Part shown: one piece after another, positions 16,032-23,791 of the stretch
How the letters are laid out: every line of letters begins with the position of its first letter
Numbering within the stretch: position 1 is the stretch's first letter
Source of the DNA: Nitrospinota bacterium
GTDB lineage: Bacteria > Nitrospinota > Nitrospinia > Nitrospinales > VA-1
DNA: 39,742 nucleotides
Reading direction: 5' to 3'
NCBI GenBank assembly: GCA_014382285.1
Contig: JACNKA010000061.1
Span: forward strand, 1 to 39,742
The notes under the pieces: model-generated
Seen by the model: only the letters and a program-made list of their open reading frames with translations
What the model was told of the DNA's origin: nothing
The model's database searches: none
Program-made: the position numbers and the translations under genes

Positions 16032-16877
16032 ATGGTCGACCCAGTAAGCGGTGAAACTTTCAACCAGTTGCTGAACACGATCAACCGCAACCGATCCGGC
16101 TTGCAGGACTCTCTGGAACGCATCTCTTCAGGCCGAAAACTGAACCGGGCAGGCACCAACCCTGCCGCGAGCGCATTATCAGCTCAGTTAAGATCAGACA
16201 TCAGCGCACTGACCCAATCTGTCAGCAATGTCGAATCGGGTGCCAATTTTGTCCGCACTGCTGAAGGTGGACTGGCAGGAGTCGCCGATTTGCTAAATCG
16301 AGGACGGGAATTGGCCATACAATCCAGCAATGGCACCTTGAGTGATTCCCAAAGACAGTCCTTGAATCAGGAGTTTAGCCAAATTCAGGACGAAATCAAC
16401 CGCCTCACCAGTTCCCTTCAGTTCAACGGTCAGAACCTGCTAGATGGCACTCTGGGGAAAAATGCCGACCCGGTCAATATTCAGGCTGGCGCGGGGTCAG
16501 GCTCGGATAACCAGATCAGCCTCAATGTGGTGGAAAGCACCAGCACTCAATCCCTGGGCATTGCCGATTCAGATATTTCGACCGCGCAAGGCGCGTTGCA
16601 GGCGGTGGACGATTTGGAACAGGCTTCCCAAACTCTTAATGCCGCCCGGGGACAGGTGGGAGCGGTTGGCAATCGCCTGGTTAGTACCTCTAACGGCTTG
16701 AATATTCAAATAGAAAACCTGACCCAGAGCGAATCCGGCTTGGCCGATACCGACCTTGCCGAAGAGGTCAGTAATCTTCAGCAGGGACTACTGAGGTTTG
16801 AAACATCTATCCGCTCCCTGGCTTCCCAAATGCAAAACGAGCAAAGTCGCTCCCGCCTGTTGGATTTTACAATTTAG
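16032..16877 (+). CDS. Flagellin
   Basis: A 281-residue short flagellin with a GAGGA ribosome binding site. The N-terminal D0/D1 domain shows the family pattern: NRNRSGLQDSLERISSGRKLNRAGTNPAASALSAQLRSDISALTQSVSNVESGANFVRTAEGGL, then DEINRLTSSLQFNGQNLLDG. The C-terminal D1/D0 half has AARGQVGAVGNRL...NIQIENLTQSESGLADTDLAEE. The central variable region is nearly absent, so the filament surface is minimal. The last residues (SRSRLLDFTI) depart from the usual ...LLR ending. It polymerises outside the cell beneath the FliD cap encoded nearby. Its stop codon begins a copy of the hairpin/AATAGC repeat. Confidence 0.95.
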   Translation: MVDPVSGETFNQLLNTINRNRSGLQDSLERISSGRKLNRAGTNPAASALSAQLRSDISALTQSVSNVESGANFVRTAEGGLAGVADLLNRGRELAIQSSNGTLSDSQRQSLNQEFSQIQDEINRLTSSLQFNGQNLLDGTLGKNADPVNIQAGAGSGSDNQISLNVVESTSTQSLGIADSDISTAQGALQAVDDLEQASQTLNAARGQVGAVGNRLVSTSNGLNIQIENLTQSESGLADTDLAEEVSNLQQGLLRFETSIRSLASQMQNEQSRSRLLDFTI

Positions 16878-16937
16878 CGGCCAACGACCACTGGCAACTA
16901 ACAGCCTTAATGCGTAAGAATAGCGGTATCTCGGCTT
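16875..16937 (+). repeat. Hairpin/AATAGC-family repeat at the flagellin stop codon
   Basis: TAGCGGCCAACGACCACTGG and then CAACTAACAGCC, AGAATAGCGG and TATCTCGGCTTTAGG: a degenerate copy of the element also found after yidC, beginning within the stop codon. A short AGGGG-CTTGA-CCCCT hairpin follows at about 16939-16954. Confidence 0.5.
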
Positions 16938-17052
16938 TAGGGGCTTGACCCCCTTATCCTGAAATGATATTAAATACTGTCCTCACGGGAGAGGTATCAT
17001 TAAAAATTATTGTCGGTAGAATAATCTATCGTTTAATTTGGAGAATAACCTA

Positions 17053-17253
17053 ATGGAAGTCAATGAAATCAGAGTAGAGATCAGAAAACATCACGTGACG
17101 CCGGGGATCAATGTCCTGGATCTTGTCATTGACGCCAATGGGGAACAAATCCGCAGACAGACCCAGCACAAAGACGATGACAAATCCTTTGAAAAATTTG
17201 TCACCGATATCACCAAAGTGGCACAAGAACTCGCCAACGCCCGCATCGAATAG
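17053..17253 (+). CDS. Small hypothetical protein downstream of flagellin (66 aa)
   Basis: A 66-residue protein (MEVNEIRVEIRKHHVTPGINVLDLVIDANGE...). I choose the ATG at 17053 because GGAG lies nine bases upstream at 17040-17043; the in-frame TTG at 17038 overlaps that site. It has an alternating beta pattern followed by a C-terminal helix (SFEKFVTDITKVAQELANARI). There is no signal peptide. It is probably flagellar by position, perhaps FlaG-like in size, but I do not recognise the FlaG pattern. Its stop codon is followed at once by a GTCCC-TTGCA-GGGAC hairpin. Confidence 0.55.
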   Translation: MEVNEIRVEIRKHHVTPGINVLDLVIDANGEQIRRQTQHKDDDKSFEKFVTDITKVAQELANARIE

Positions 17254-17353
17254 TCCCTTGCAGGGACGGGCAAATGGCTCCACGCCTTCGGCGGTCGCAT
17301 AAACCTTGAACTGGTACTAGCCCTCCCTCACAAGGATAAACACAACAGCATCT

Positions 17354-17418
17354 CAAGCCGAGACAACCTTTTTCTTGCCAGAGAAAGCTATTACTAGTTG
17401 GCCCTCCGCCTAGGAGGG
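17354..17418 (-). repeat. Hairpin/AATAGC-family repeat at the sigma-54 regulator stop codon
   Basis: Read on the minus strand, CCTCCTAGGCGGAGG contains the regulator's TAG stop, followed by GCCAACTAGTAATAGC, TTTCTCTGGCAAG and TTGTCTCGGCTTGAG. This is one of the best-preserved copies. Confidence 0.65.
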
Positions 17419-18462
17419 GTTGGTGATTTTTAGTTTTTTGAGTTTTTCAACCAGGGTGGTACGGTTGAGGTTCAACAAAATTGCCGCCTTGTTTTTGACC
17501 CAACCGGTTTTTTCCAACGCTTCGATGAGAAGTTCCTTCTCGAAATCTTCCACAATTTTTTTCAGATTGATGCCTTCATCGGGGATTCCGACATGGAAGG
17601 ATTGCTTCAACGACTGTTGCAGAAGCTGAGCCGGATTGCCTTCGGGCTCCGGCCTTTTTTCAAGAGGAGTCCATTTTTCTCTGGGCACTTCGCCCAGAAC
17701 TTTATCCGGTAAATCCCTCGGGGTGATCATAGAGCCGATGCTCAGCACAACCATGCGTTCAACGAAGTTCGCCAACTCGCGAATGTTTCCCGGCCAGGAA
17801 TAATTCACCAATACGTTCATCGCTTCATCACTGATGGTTTTAGAACTGCTCGACCCATTAGACTGCTTGAGAAAATGGTCGGCCAAAAGCGGAATGTCTG
17901 TTTTTCGCTCGCGCAGTGGTGGCAGGTTGAGGGGAATGATGTTGAGCCGGTAATACAGATCCTCCCGGAACCGGCCTTCCTCGATAGCGGTTTCCAGGTT
18001 CTGGTGTGTGGCAGTGATCACCCGAATGTCGATGGGTATGGACTTGGTGCTGCCAATGCGATCAATTTCTCTTTCAGCCAGAACTCTTAACAACTTTACT
18101 TGCAAGACTGGAGGCATATCACCGATTTCATCAAGAAAAATAGTTCCCTGATTTGCCAGCTCCATACGACCGACACGGGTATTCACGGCTCCTGTAAAAG
18201 AGCCTTTTTCATAGCCAAATAATTCGCTCTCCAACAAGTCATGAGGAATAGCGGCACAATTGACGGCGATGAAAGGTTTGGCGGCACGTGGACTATTTAA
18301 ATGCAACGCCCGGGCAATCAGTTCCTTCCCCGTCCCGCTTTCTCCATAAATCATCACCGTGCTCTGGGAACCTGCAGCACGGCCCACAATGTCAAAAACC
18401 TCACGAATCTGTGGGCTTTCTCCAATAATGCTAAAACTATCTGTGTCGAGTTTTATCTTCAT
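17410..18462 (-). CDS. Sigma-54-dependent activator, FleQ-like, without receiver domain
   Basis: A 350-residue bacterial enhancer-binding protein. The AAA+ domain (about 12-240) has Walker A GESGTGKE (40-47), the sigma-54-contacting loop as GSFTGA (a known GAFTGA variant), Walker [11 protein letters not shown], sensor [10 protein letters not shown] and PGNIREL. A C-terminal Fis-type helix-turn-helix (about 312-348, [36 protein letters not shown]) closely resembles those of FleQ/FlrC flagellar regulators, notably [10 protein letters not shown]. It has only about 12 residues before the AAA+ domain, so there is no REC or FleQ sensory domain and activity is probably set by expression level or a partner. 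Its place beside flagellin supports a flagellar role. A near-perfect sigma-70 promoter lies only a few bases upstream of the start. Confidence 0.9.
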   Translation of the reverse strand: MKIKLDTDSFSIIGESPQIREVFDIVGRAAGSQSTVMIYGESGTGKELIARALHLNSPRAAKPFIAVNCAAIPHDLLESELFGYEKGSFTGAVNTRVGRMELANQGTIFLDEIGDMPPVLQVKLLRVLAEREIDRIGSTKSIPIDIRVITATHQNLETAIEEGRFREDLYYRLNIIPLNLPPLRERKTDIPLLADHFLKQSNGSSSSKTISDEAMNVLVNYSWPGNIRELANFVERMVVLSIGSMITPRDLPDKVLGEVPREKWTPLEKRPEPEGNPAQLLQQSLKQSFHVGIPDEGINLKKIVEDFEKELLIEALEKTGWVKNKAAILLNLNRTTLVEKLKKLKITNPS

Positions 18463-18473
18463 AATATGAAGCC

Positions 18474-18501
18474 ATTATAACTAAAACCATATAACTGTCA
18501 A
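18474..18501 (-). promoter_or_regulatory. Consensus sigma-70 promoter of the sigma-54 activator gene
   Basis: On the minus strand TTGACA (18496-18501), a 16-base spacer and TATAAT (18474-18479): both hexamers are perfect. The expected transcription start is near 18467, giving a leader of about five bases before the ATG at 18462, so the mRNA would be nearly leaderless. Confidence 0.8.
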
Positions 18502-18542
18502 GTTTTTCAACAGGTTATGAACATCTCAACAAGAACAAAAAA

Positions 18543-18613
18543 ACGTCAAACATTCAACATTGGCAAAAACACGCGCAACCTTCAAATGAACCCAATTTGA
18601 CGGATAGTTTGAC
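18543..18613. promoter_or_regulatory. TTTGACG half-sites upstream of the activator promoter
   Basis: TTTGACG occurs at 18595-18601 and 18607-18613 (12 bases apart, about one helical turn), and its reverse complement CGTCAAA at 18543-18549. FleQ-type proteins bind sites built from (A)TTGAC half-sites, so these could be regulator-binding sites. The assignment is tentative. Confidence 0.35.
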
Positions 18614-18624
18614 GTAGGGGCCTG

Positions 18625-19020
18625 TTAGGGATTATAGGGCACGACATTCTCGTGCTCATTGGGGTCGTTACGCGAAACGATGGCGAGAGCCGGTTCGCTG
18701 TCGGACAGGTTCACCGGTTTATGCGGCACCCCCGGCGGAATAAAAATAAAGTCGCCCTCCTCATTGATGACCGACTCTTGCAGGTTCTCGCCAAATCGGG
18801 TTTCAACTCTGCCTTTCAACAGATAAATCGCCGTCTCAAAGTCTTTATGATAATGCGCTTTGGGAGACCCGCCGGGGGGAATCACCACCAGATTCATCGA
18901 CAGCCCAACGGCTCCGGCAGTTTCGGTAGAGATACCGACATAATAGGGCAGGTTCTGTTTCGTCGCGATAGCTTGATCAGGACGCACCGTCACTACTTTT
19001 TTATTTAAGTCCAGACTCAT
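18625..19020 (-). CDS. Single-domain cupin protein
   Basis: A 131-residue cupin_2 protein with an AAGAGG site upstream. Cupin motif 1 is PGGSPKAHYHKDFETAIYLLKG (two His and a Glu as metal ligands) and motif 2 is GDFIFIPPGVPHKPVN (third His). All four metal ligands are therefore present. It has no second domain and is cytosolic. Members act as isomerases, dioxygenases or small-molecule sensors; the substrate is unknown. The gene is monocistronic by position, flanked by the activator gene and a large hairpin repeat. Confidence 0.88.
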   Translation of the reverse strand: MSLDLNKKVVTVRPDQAIATKQNLPYYVGISTETAGAVGLSMNLVVIPPGGSPKAHYHKDFETAIYLLKGRVETRFGENLQESVINEEGDFIFIPPGVPHKPVNLSDSEPALAIVSRNDPNEHENVVPYNP

Positions 19021-19071
19021 AACGCACCTCTTGGAGAATATAAAAAATATTTCGGGGGAAGATCATACTAC

Positions 19072-19138
19072 AACCCCCCTAGCCCCCCTTATCAGGGGGA
19101 AGCACAATTCCCCCCTGATAAGGGGGGCTAGGGGGGTT
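19072..19138. repeat. Large perfect hairpin of the CCCCCTTATCAGGGGG family
   Basis: Two arms of about 29 bases, AACCCCCCTAGCCCCC... and its complement ...GGGGGCTAGGGGGGTT, are separated by a loop of about six bases (GCACAA). Each arm itself contains the smaller palindrome CCCCCTTATCAGGGGG. A related single arm occurs at 19903-19933. This is a typical intergenic or MITE-like repeat that might also stop transcription from the Rieske-like unit. Confidence 0.8.
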
Positions 19139-19203
19139 AAAAACTCCGTAGTACTCGACAGTATACCGGCTAAGTTGGGAAAACAAAGAGCAAGGGCTTG
19201 GTT

Positions 19204-19266
19204 GGGTCGAGAAAATGTTAGCCCACAGTGTAAAGAATTGCAGTTTCCAGCGGCGGCTCGCCGCTA
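19204..19266 (-). repeat. Hairpin/AATAGC-family repeat at the Rieske-like gene stop codon
   Basis: On the minus strand, CTAGCGGCGAGCCGCCGCTGG starts inside the TAG stop and forms a CGGCG-AGC-CGCCG hairpin. It is followed by CTGCAATTC, GGGCTAACATTTTCTCG. The order and spacing match the element after yidC (39537-39606). Confidence 0.6.
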
Positions 19267-19587
19267 GATTTCGATGTAGAGGCCATCTTCTTCGACGGCA
19301 ACTTTATAGGTGGGGGTGGTGTCGGAGCGGTTGAATTTGCAATATCCTTTTTTAATATTCCAGCCACATTCCTCTTTACAGCAAAAGGCAAACATGCCGG
19401 TTAACACACCCAGTCCCAGGCTTCCTTCGCAACAACGGCACTGGTCTGTGAGGCAATAAAATTTACCTTCGACCTGAAACAGGGCAAGAACGTAGCTGAT
19501 CTCCGTGTACTCGTGTTTAAAGTGAACTTGTTTGCCAGTTCCTTCTGGCGGGGCATCGCTGAGTTCCGAAACTTTGCATTTTGACAT
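19264..19587 (-). CDS. Cysteine-rich Rieske-like ferredoxin domain protein with His ligands replaced
   Basis: A 107-residue protein with the outline of a NirD/Rieske ferredoxin: an N-terminal beta strand set, FYCLTDQC (43-50), a G-rich loop, then GWNIKKGYC and a final TYKVAVEEDGLYIEI strand pair. In Rieske proteins the [2Fe-2S] ligands are CxH...CxxH. Here residues 50-53 are CRCC and residues 69-76 are CCKEECGW, so both ligand histidines are replaced by Cys. Nine cysteines are present in all (4, 45, 50, 52, 53, 69, 70, 74, 83). It may hold an all-Cys cluster or another metal. It starts two bases after the 90-aa gene, with AGGAC inside that gene, so the two are coupled. Confidence 0.72.
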   Translation of the reverse strand: MSKCKVSELSDAPPEGTGKQVHFKHEYTEISYVLALFQVEGKFYCLTDQCRCCEGSLGLGVLTGMFAFCCKEECGWNIKKGYCKFNRSDTTPTYKVAVEEDGLYIEI

Positions 19588-19589
19588 GT

Positions 19590-19862
19590 TCAGTCCTGGG
19601 GTAGGTAAGGACCATAACGGTCACGGTAATATTTCTCCAGGTCCCAACGGAACCTTCCCTTCAGGTGAGGGAGCTCTTCGACAACCTGATGATCAAACAC
19701 CACGTACTCCTGTGATTTCTTCTCGACATCCTCTTCCCTTTTGACATTGGGGTCCAAATAGGAGTCTCCCAAAGCCGAAGTCCCCACAATAAGACTCTGG
19801 CCTTTTTTAATCCATCGGCCCAGCATGAGCCTTTCTTCGTCAGTTCCTGGTTCTATTGGCAT
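19590..19862 (-). CDS. Hypothetical protein coupled to the Rieske-like gene (90 aa)
   Basis: A 90-residue soluble protein of unknown function: MPIEPGTDEERLMLGRWIKKGQSL..., then a charged middle and an aromatic C-terminus (GRFRWDLEKYYRDRYGPYLP). It has no Cys, His cluster or signal peptide. The stop codon lies two bases before the Rieske-like start, so the two are very likely translated together and act in one process. No promoter is obvious, but the CCCCCTTATCAGGGGG repeat arm lies 41 bases upstream. Confidence 0.65.
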   Translation of the reverse strand: MPIEPGTDEERLMLGRWIKKGQSLIVGTSALGDSYLDPNVKREEDVEKKSQEYVVFDHQVVEELPHLKGRFRWDLEKYYRDRYGPYLPQD

Positions 19863-19902
19863 AAAAACATTTCTTTCAAGAAAACAAAATTACTGAATTA
19901 TT

Positions 19903-19933
19903 TAACCCCCTAAACCCCCTTATCAGGGGGAAT
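19903..19933. repeat. Single arm of the CCCCCTTATCAGGGGG repeat
   Basis: AACCCCCTAAACCCCC followed by TTATCAGGGGGAATT matches one arm of the hairpin at 19072-19138 with a few changes. It still forms the short CCCCCTTATCAGGGGG stem. Confidence 0.6.
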
Positions 19934-20097
19934 TATAGTAAAAGGCGCAACGATATTCGATCGCCTTACGGGTACCGACCTATTGCCCCTGCGGCGAGCA
20001 GTTGCATTGGAAGGGTGCAATAAGGTAGCATAAGTACCAATCCATTATCAATTTTGTCGTTAACAGCGTTAATTTATCGAAAAGCAAGGGGATACAT

Positions 20098-20628
20098 ATG
20101 TCGTCAGAACAGCAAGCGGAAAAAACTGCGGAAGAACATTTCAAAGATGGCCTGGCATTCAGCAAACTGGGGGATGACCGCAGGACTTTTGAATCTTATA
20201 AGAAGGCCATTGAACTCGACCCGGACCATTTTCTGGCCCATTTTAATATTGGAATACGCTACGGAAAACTGCGGATGAATCTTGAGGCCGCTCAATCCTT
20301 TCGCGAGGCGTTGCGTTTAAAACCAGAGGCTCCGATGGTTCATTACAGCCTGGCCGTGGTCAGCAATTTGATCGGCGAGATGGACGAAGCCTTCAAGCAT
20401 TATAGAGAAGCCCTTCGCATCAACCCGGACTTCGGCAGGGCTCACAGCAACATAGCCATGCTCCATTATGGGCTCAAACGCGGCAAGGAGACCATTCACC
20501 ACCTTGCCAGAGCGGCGGACCTCTTCAAGCAGACGGGCGATGAGTTCATGGAAAAAAATGCCCGCGACCTCATTCAGGAATGCGGCCGGGAATTCGACCT
20601 GACCCCTGAAGACTGCCTGACTCTCTAA
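20098..20628 (+). CDS. Tetratricopeptide-repeat protein
   Basis: A 176-residue soluble protein with an AAGGGG ribosome binding site. It has about three and a half TPR motifs of 34 residues: residues 12-45 (EEHFKDGLAFSKLGDDRRTFESYKKAIELDPDHF), 46-79 (LAHFNIGIRYGKLRMNLEAAQSFREALRLKPEAP) and 80-113 (MVHYSLAVVSNLIGEMDEAFKHYREALRINPDFG), plus a degenerate fourth. TPRs are protein-interaction scaffolds. The flavoprotein gene starts seven bases after its stop, so the two share a transcript and may share a complex. Confidence 0.88.
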   Translation: MSSEQQAEKTAEEHFKDGLAFSKLGDDRRTFESYKKAIELDPDHFLAHFNIGIRYGKLRMNLEAAQSFREALRLKPEAPMVHYSLAVVSNLIGEMDEAFKHYREALRINPDFGRAHSNIAMLHYGLKRGKETIHHLARAADLFKQTGDEFMEKNARDLIQECGREFDLTPEDCLTL

Positions 20629-20635
20629 GGTTTAT

Positions 20636-22012
20636 ATGGATTTTGATGTCGCCATTATTGGTGGCGGGTCGGCAGGTTATGCCTCGGCCTCTACCGCCCA
20701 GTCGCTGGGAGCCCGGGTAGCTATTGTTGATCCCGGCCCTTTGGGCGGCTTGTGTATTCTCAAGGGATGCATGCCCACCAAAGCAATCCTGCGCTCCTCC
20801 GATGTCATGGCCTTGATGCGCCGTGCCAAAGAGTTTGGCATTGACCCCGTTGATCCACATGCCCAGCTTTCTGCCATCAACGACCGTAAAAACAAACTCA
20901 TTAAAGAATTTGCTGATTACCGAATCGGGCAATTGAATGATCCCCGGTTCACCCTCATCCAGGAACGGGCTCAGTTCATCTCTCCGCATGAAATCCGCAT
21001 CGGCGACAAAACCCTCAAAGCAAAGTCCTTCATCATCGCCACCGGTTCCGTGGTCGCCGACTATCCGGTTCCGGGTCTTGAAGAAACCGGGTTCGTCACC
21101 AGCGATGATGTTTTAAAAATGCGCGAGGCTCCGGAGTCAATCATTGTTCTGGGTGCCGGAGCGGTGGCGGTGGAACTGGCGCAGTTTTTATTGCGCATCG
21201 GCGTCAAGGTAACGCTCCTGCAACGAAGCTCGCATATTTTATCGAAAGGCGATGAAGATCTGGCGCGACCGGTCGAGTCCCGGTTCCGTGAAGAAGGCAT
21301 GGATCTTTATACCAGCACAAAAATTCTGCGAGCCGAGAAAGAAGCTGAAGGCTCAGCTATTTATTTTGAGCATGAAGGAAAAGAAAAACAGGTCTCTGCC
21401 CGGTTCATCCTCCAGGCTTTGGGGCGAAGACCCCATATAGATGGTCTCAAACTCGAATCAGCAGAGGTCGAAACCCAAAAAGGCCGCATTCCTGTAGACG
21501 CAAAAATGAAAACCAATCAGCCACATATTTTTGCAGTCGGTGACGTGAACGGAATTCATGAAGTCGTGCATATCGCCATTCAGCAGGGAGAAATCGCCGG
21601 TTATAATGCTGTGCACCCTGAAAACGAGCGGGAGGTGGATGACCGCCTCAAGGCCTCAGTAGTCTTTACCGACCCGGCAGTTGCCAGTGTGGGGTTGAGT
21701 GAAAAAGAATGTCAGGCCAGCAATATCGCTTACCTAACCGCGTCTTATTCGTTTGACGATCACGGCAAGTCGATGTGCCTGGGAGAAACACATGGGCATG
21801 TAAAACTGCTCTGCGATCCTGTATCTGGAGAGGTGTTGGGAGGGCATATTGTCGGGCCGGAAGCGGGAGAGCTGATTCACGAGATCATCACCCTCATGCA
21901 TTTTCGTGGCACGGTAAAGGATATGGCAACGATACCGCATTACCACCCTACCCTAGCGGAAATCCTGACCTATCCTGCGGAAGAACTGCTTGAGCAATTG
22001 TCGGGTGATTAA
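20636..22012 (+). CDS. Dihydrolipoamide-dehydrogenase-like pyridine nucleotide-disulfide oxidoreductase
   Basis: A 458-residue class I flavoprotein disulfide reductase. It has an FAD-binding GGGSAG (9-14), the redox-active CILKGC (Cys40, Cys45), ATGS, the NAD-binding GAGAVAVELA, the second FAD motif IFAVGDV, and the C-terminal HPTLAE (His437, Glu442 acid-base pair). The reaction is NAD-linked reduction or oxidation of a disulfide such as lipoamide. The active-site loop GGLCILKGC differs from the lipoamide dehydrogenase consensus GGTCLNVGC, so the true substrate may differ. It is convergent, with a three-base gap, to the glycine cleavage genes, which need an L protein; this gene is a natural candidate. 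Confidence 0.88.
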   Translation: MDFDVAIIGGGSAGYASASTAQSLGARVAIVDPGPLGGLCILKGCMPTKAILRSSDVMALMRRAKEFGIDPVDPHAQLSAINDRKNKLIKEFADYRIGQLNDPRFTLIQERAQFISPHEIRIGDKTLKAKSFIIATGSVVADYPVPGLEETGFVTSDDVLKMREAPESIIVLGAGAVAVELAQFLLRIGVKVTLLQRSSHILSKGDEDLARPVESRFREEGMDLYTSTKILRAEKEAEGSAIYFEHEGKEKQVSARFILQALGRRPHIDGLKLESAEVETQKGRIPVDAKMKTNQPHIFAVGDVNGIHEVVHIAIQQGEIAGYNAVHPENEREVDDRLKASVVFTDPAVASVGLSEKECQASNIAYLTASYSFDDHGKSMCLGETHGHVKLLCDPVSGEVLGGHIVGPEAGELIHEIITLMHFRGTVKDMATIPHYHPTLAEILTYPAEELLEQLSGD

Positions 22013-22015
22013 CTG

Positions 22016-23362
22016 CTAAATCGCTCCCAGTTTTTCAGCCAGCCGATCCATTTCCTCGCGGGAATTCAATTCCGTCACACAAATCAGCAGGCAGTTTTTC
22101 AAGTCCGGGTAATAAGACTCCAAAGCATAACCGCCGATGATGCCTTCCTGTTTCAAGGAATTTAAAACCTCTTCTACCGGGCGGGGACATTCGAGGACAA
22201 ACTCATTAAAAGTATCGGCGGAAAACCGGATCTTAAAATTCGCAACATGCGCCAACCGGTTTTTTAAGTAATCGGCTTTTCTCAAGTTCAACACCGCCAG
22301 TTCACGAAAACCCTGTTTCCCCAGAGTAGACATGAATATAGCCGTGGCCAGAGCGCACAAGCCCTGATTAGTACAAATATTGGAAGTAGCCCGTTCGCGC
22401 CGGATGTGTTGCTCTCTGGTGGACAGCGTCAGGACATAAGCACGCTTGCCATTCTGGTCCACCGTTTCCCCAGTCAGACGTCCCGGCATTTGTCTTAAAA
22501 ATTTTTCCCGCGTCGCGAAAAAACCCACATAAGGTCCGCCATAAGAAACTGGCAACCCTAATGACTGCCCTTCTCCCACGACAATATCCGCACCGTGCAC
22601 TCCCGGTGCCTGCAAAATCCCCAAAGACAATGCTTCTGCTACAGCAACGATCAGGAGGGTTCCATTTTCAGCGAGTTTTTCTTTTAACGAGGCATACTCT
22701 TCTACCGTTCCCAAAAAGTTGGGCGATTGCAACACAACAGCAGAAGTATTCTCAGTCAAGCCATCAGTAATAGCAGAGATATCAGTTTTGCCTTTTTCGT
22801 CAAAAGGGATTTCCTTGAGACTGAAGTTGCTGCCTCGGGTGTAGGTTTCCGTCACCTTACGATATTCAGGGTGGACCGCGCGCGAAACCAGAAATTCCGT
22901 GCGACGGTTGACGCGGTTGGACATCACCACCGCTTCGGCAAGAGCAGAAGCCCCGTCATACATGGAAGCATTGGCAATCTCCATGCCGGTTAGCAGACAG
23001 ATCATGGTCTGAAATTCGTAAATGGCTTGAAGAGTCCCCTGACTGACTTCCGGTTGGTAGGGGGTGTAGCTGGTGGCAAATTCGCCACGGGAAATCAGGT
23101 GATCAATCAATACAGGAGAAAAATGATGATAGGCTCCGGCACCCAAAAAGATGGAATGGTTCTCGGCCGTGGCATTTTTTTTCTGCAGTCGTTTCAGATA
23201 TCCGGTTAGATCACTTTCGGACAAACTCTCCGGCAGATCCAGAAGAGTGTCTCCCAATTTCAAAGAATCGGGAACGCTGTCGAAAAGGGCATCAATATTC
23301 TGCACACCGATTTCGGCAAGCATCAACCTGATATCTTGTTCTGTGTGGGGGATATACCTCAT
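22016..23362 (-). CDS. gcvPA: Glycine dehydrogenase (decarboxylating) subunit 1
   Basis: A 448-residue N-terminal half of P-protein, in the two-subunit form. Characteristic sequences are MRYIPHTEQDIRLMLAEIGV at the start, FLGAGAYHHFSPVLIDHLISRGEF, TSYTPYQPEVSQGTLQAIYEFQTMI, ANASMYDGASALAEAVVM, VVGEGQSLGLPVSYGGPYVGFF and the RRERATSNICTNQGLCALA block. P-protein decarboxylates glycine with pyridoxal phosphate and passes aminomethyl to GcvH. In two-subunit enzymes the PLP lysine is on GcvPB, which is not in this window, so this subunit alone is incomplete. It is the last gene of gcvT-gcvH-gcvPA, 18 bases after gcvH. Confidence 0.95.
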   Translation of the reverse strand: MRYIPHTEQDIRLMLAEIGVQNIDALFDSVPDSLKLGDTLLDLPESLSESDLTGYLKRLQKKNATAENHSIFLGAGAYHHFSPVLIDHLISRGEFATSYTPYQPEVSQGTLQAIYEFQTMICLLTGMEIANASMYDGASALAEAVVMSNRVNRRTEFLVSRAVHPEYRKVTETYTRGSNFSLKEIPFDEKGKTDISAITDGLTENTSAVVLQSPNFLGTVEEYASLKEKLAENGTLLIVAVAEALSLGILQAPGVHGADIVVGEGQSLGLPVSYGGPYVGFFATREKFLRQMPGRLTGETVDQNGKRAYVLTLSTREQHIRRERATSNICTNQGLCALATAIFMSTLGKQGFRELAVLNLRKADYLKNRLAHVANFKIRFSADTFNEFVLECPRPVEEVLNSLKQEGIIGGYALESYYPDLKNCLLICVTELNSREEMDRLAEKLGAI

Positions 23363-23380
23363 AAGCCGGGGAGAGGAGCT

Positions 23381-23770
23381 TTACTCCATCTCATTTTTGC
23401 ACTGTTCGCTGTAAGCATCCGCATCGAGAAGGGATTCAAGATCTTTTTCATTAGAAAGTTCAATCTCAACAATCCATCCTCCTTCATAGGGTGCTTTGTT
23501 GATCTGTTCCGGGCTGGTCTCCAAATCCTTATTCACGGCTGTGACCTTACCGCTGGCCGGAGCATAAAGATCGGAAACCGTTTTCACGGACTCCACAACT
23601 CCGAAGGGATTTCCCTGGTCGATCTGGCTACCCACTTCCGGCAGTTCGACAAAAACAATATCTCCTAATTGATCCTGGGCAAACTCAGAGATACCGATCA
23701 CGGCTTTCTTGCCGTCAACACGGATCCATTCATGTTCCTGTGTATACTTTAAATCCTTGGGGACCTCCAT
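23381..23770 (-). CDS. gcvH: Glycine cleavage system H protein
   Basis: A 129-residue lipoyl carrier with a strong GGAGG site. It starts [18 protein letters not shown] and carries the lipoyl lysine Lys63 in [17 protein letters not shown], with the conserved [21 protein letters not shown] after it. It shuttles the aminomethyl group between P, T and L proteins. It lies 21 bases after gcvT on the same transcript. The lipoylating enzymes are not in the window. Confidence 0.97.
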   Translation of the reverse strand: MEVPKDLKYTQEHEWIRVDGKKAVIGISEFAQDQLGDIVFVELPEVGSQIDQGNPFGVVESVKTVSDLYAPASGKVTAVNKDLETSPEQINKAPYEGGWIVEIELSNEKDLESLLDADAYSEQCKNEME

Positions 23771-23791
23771 GACGCCTCCGTTATTTAGCGA

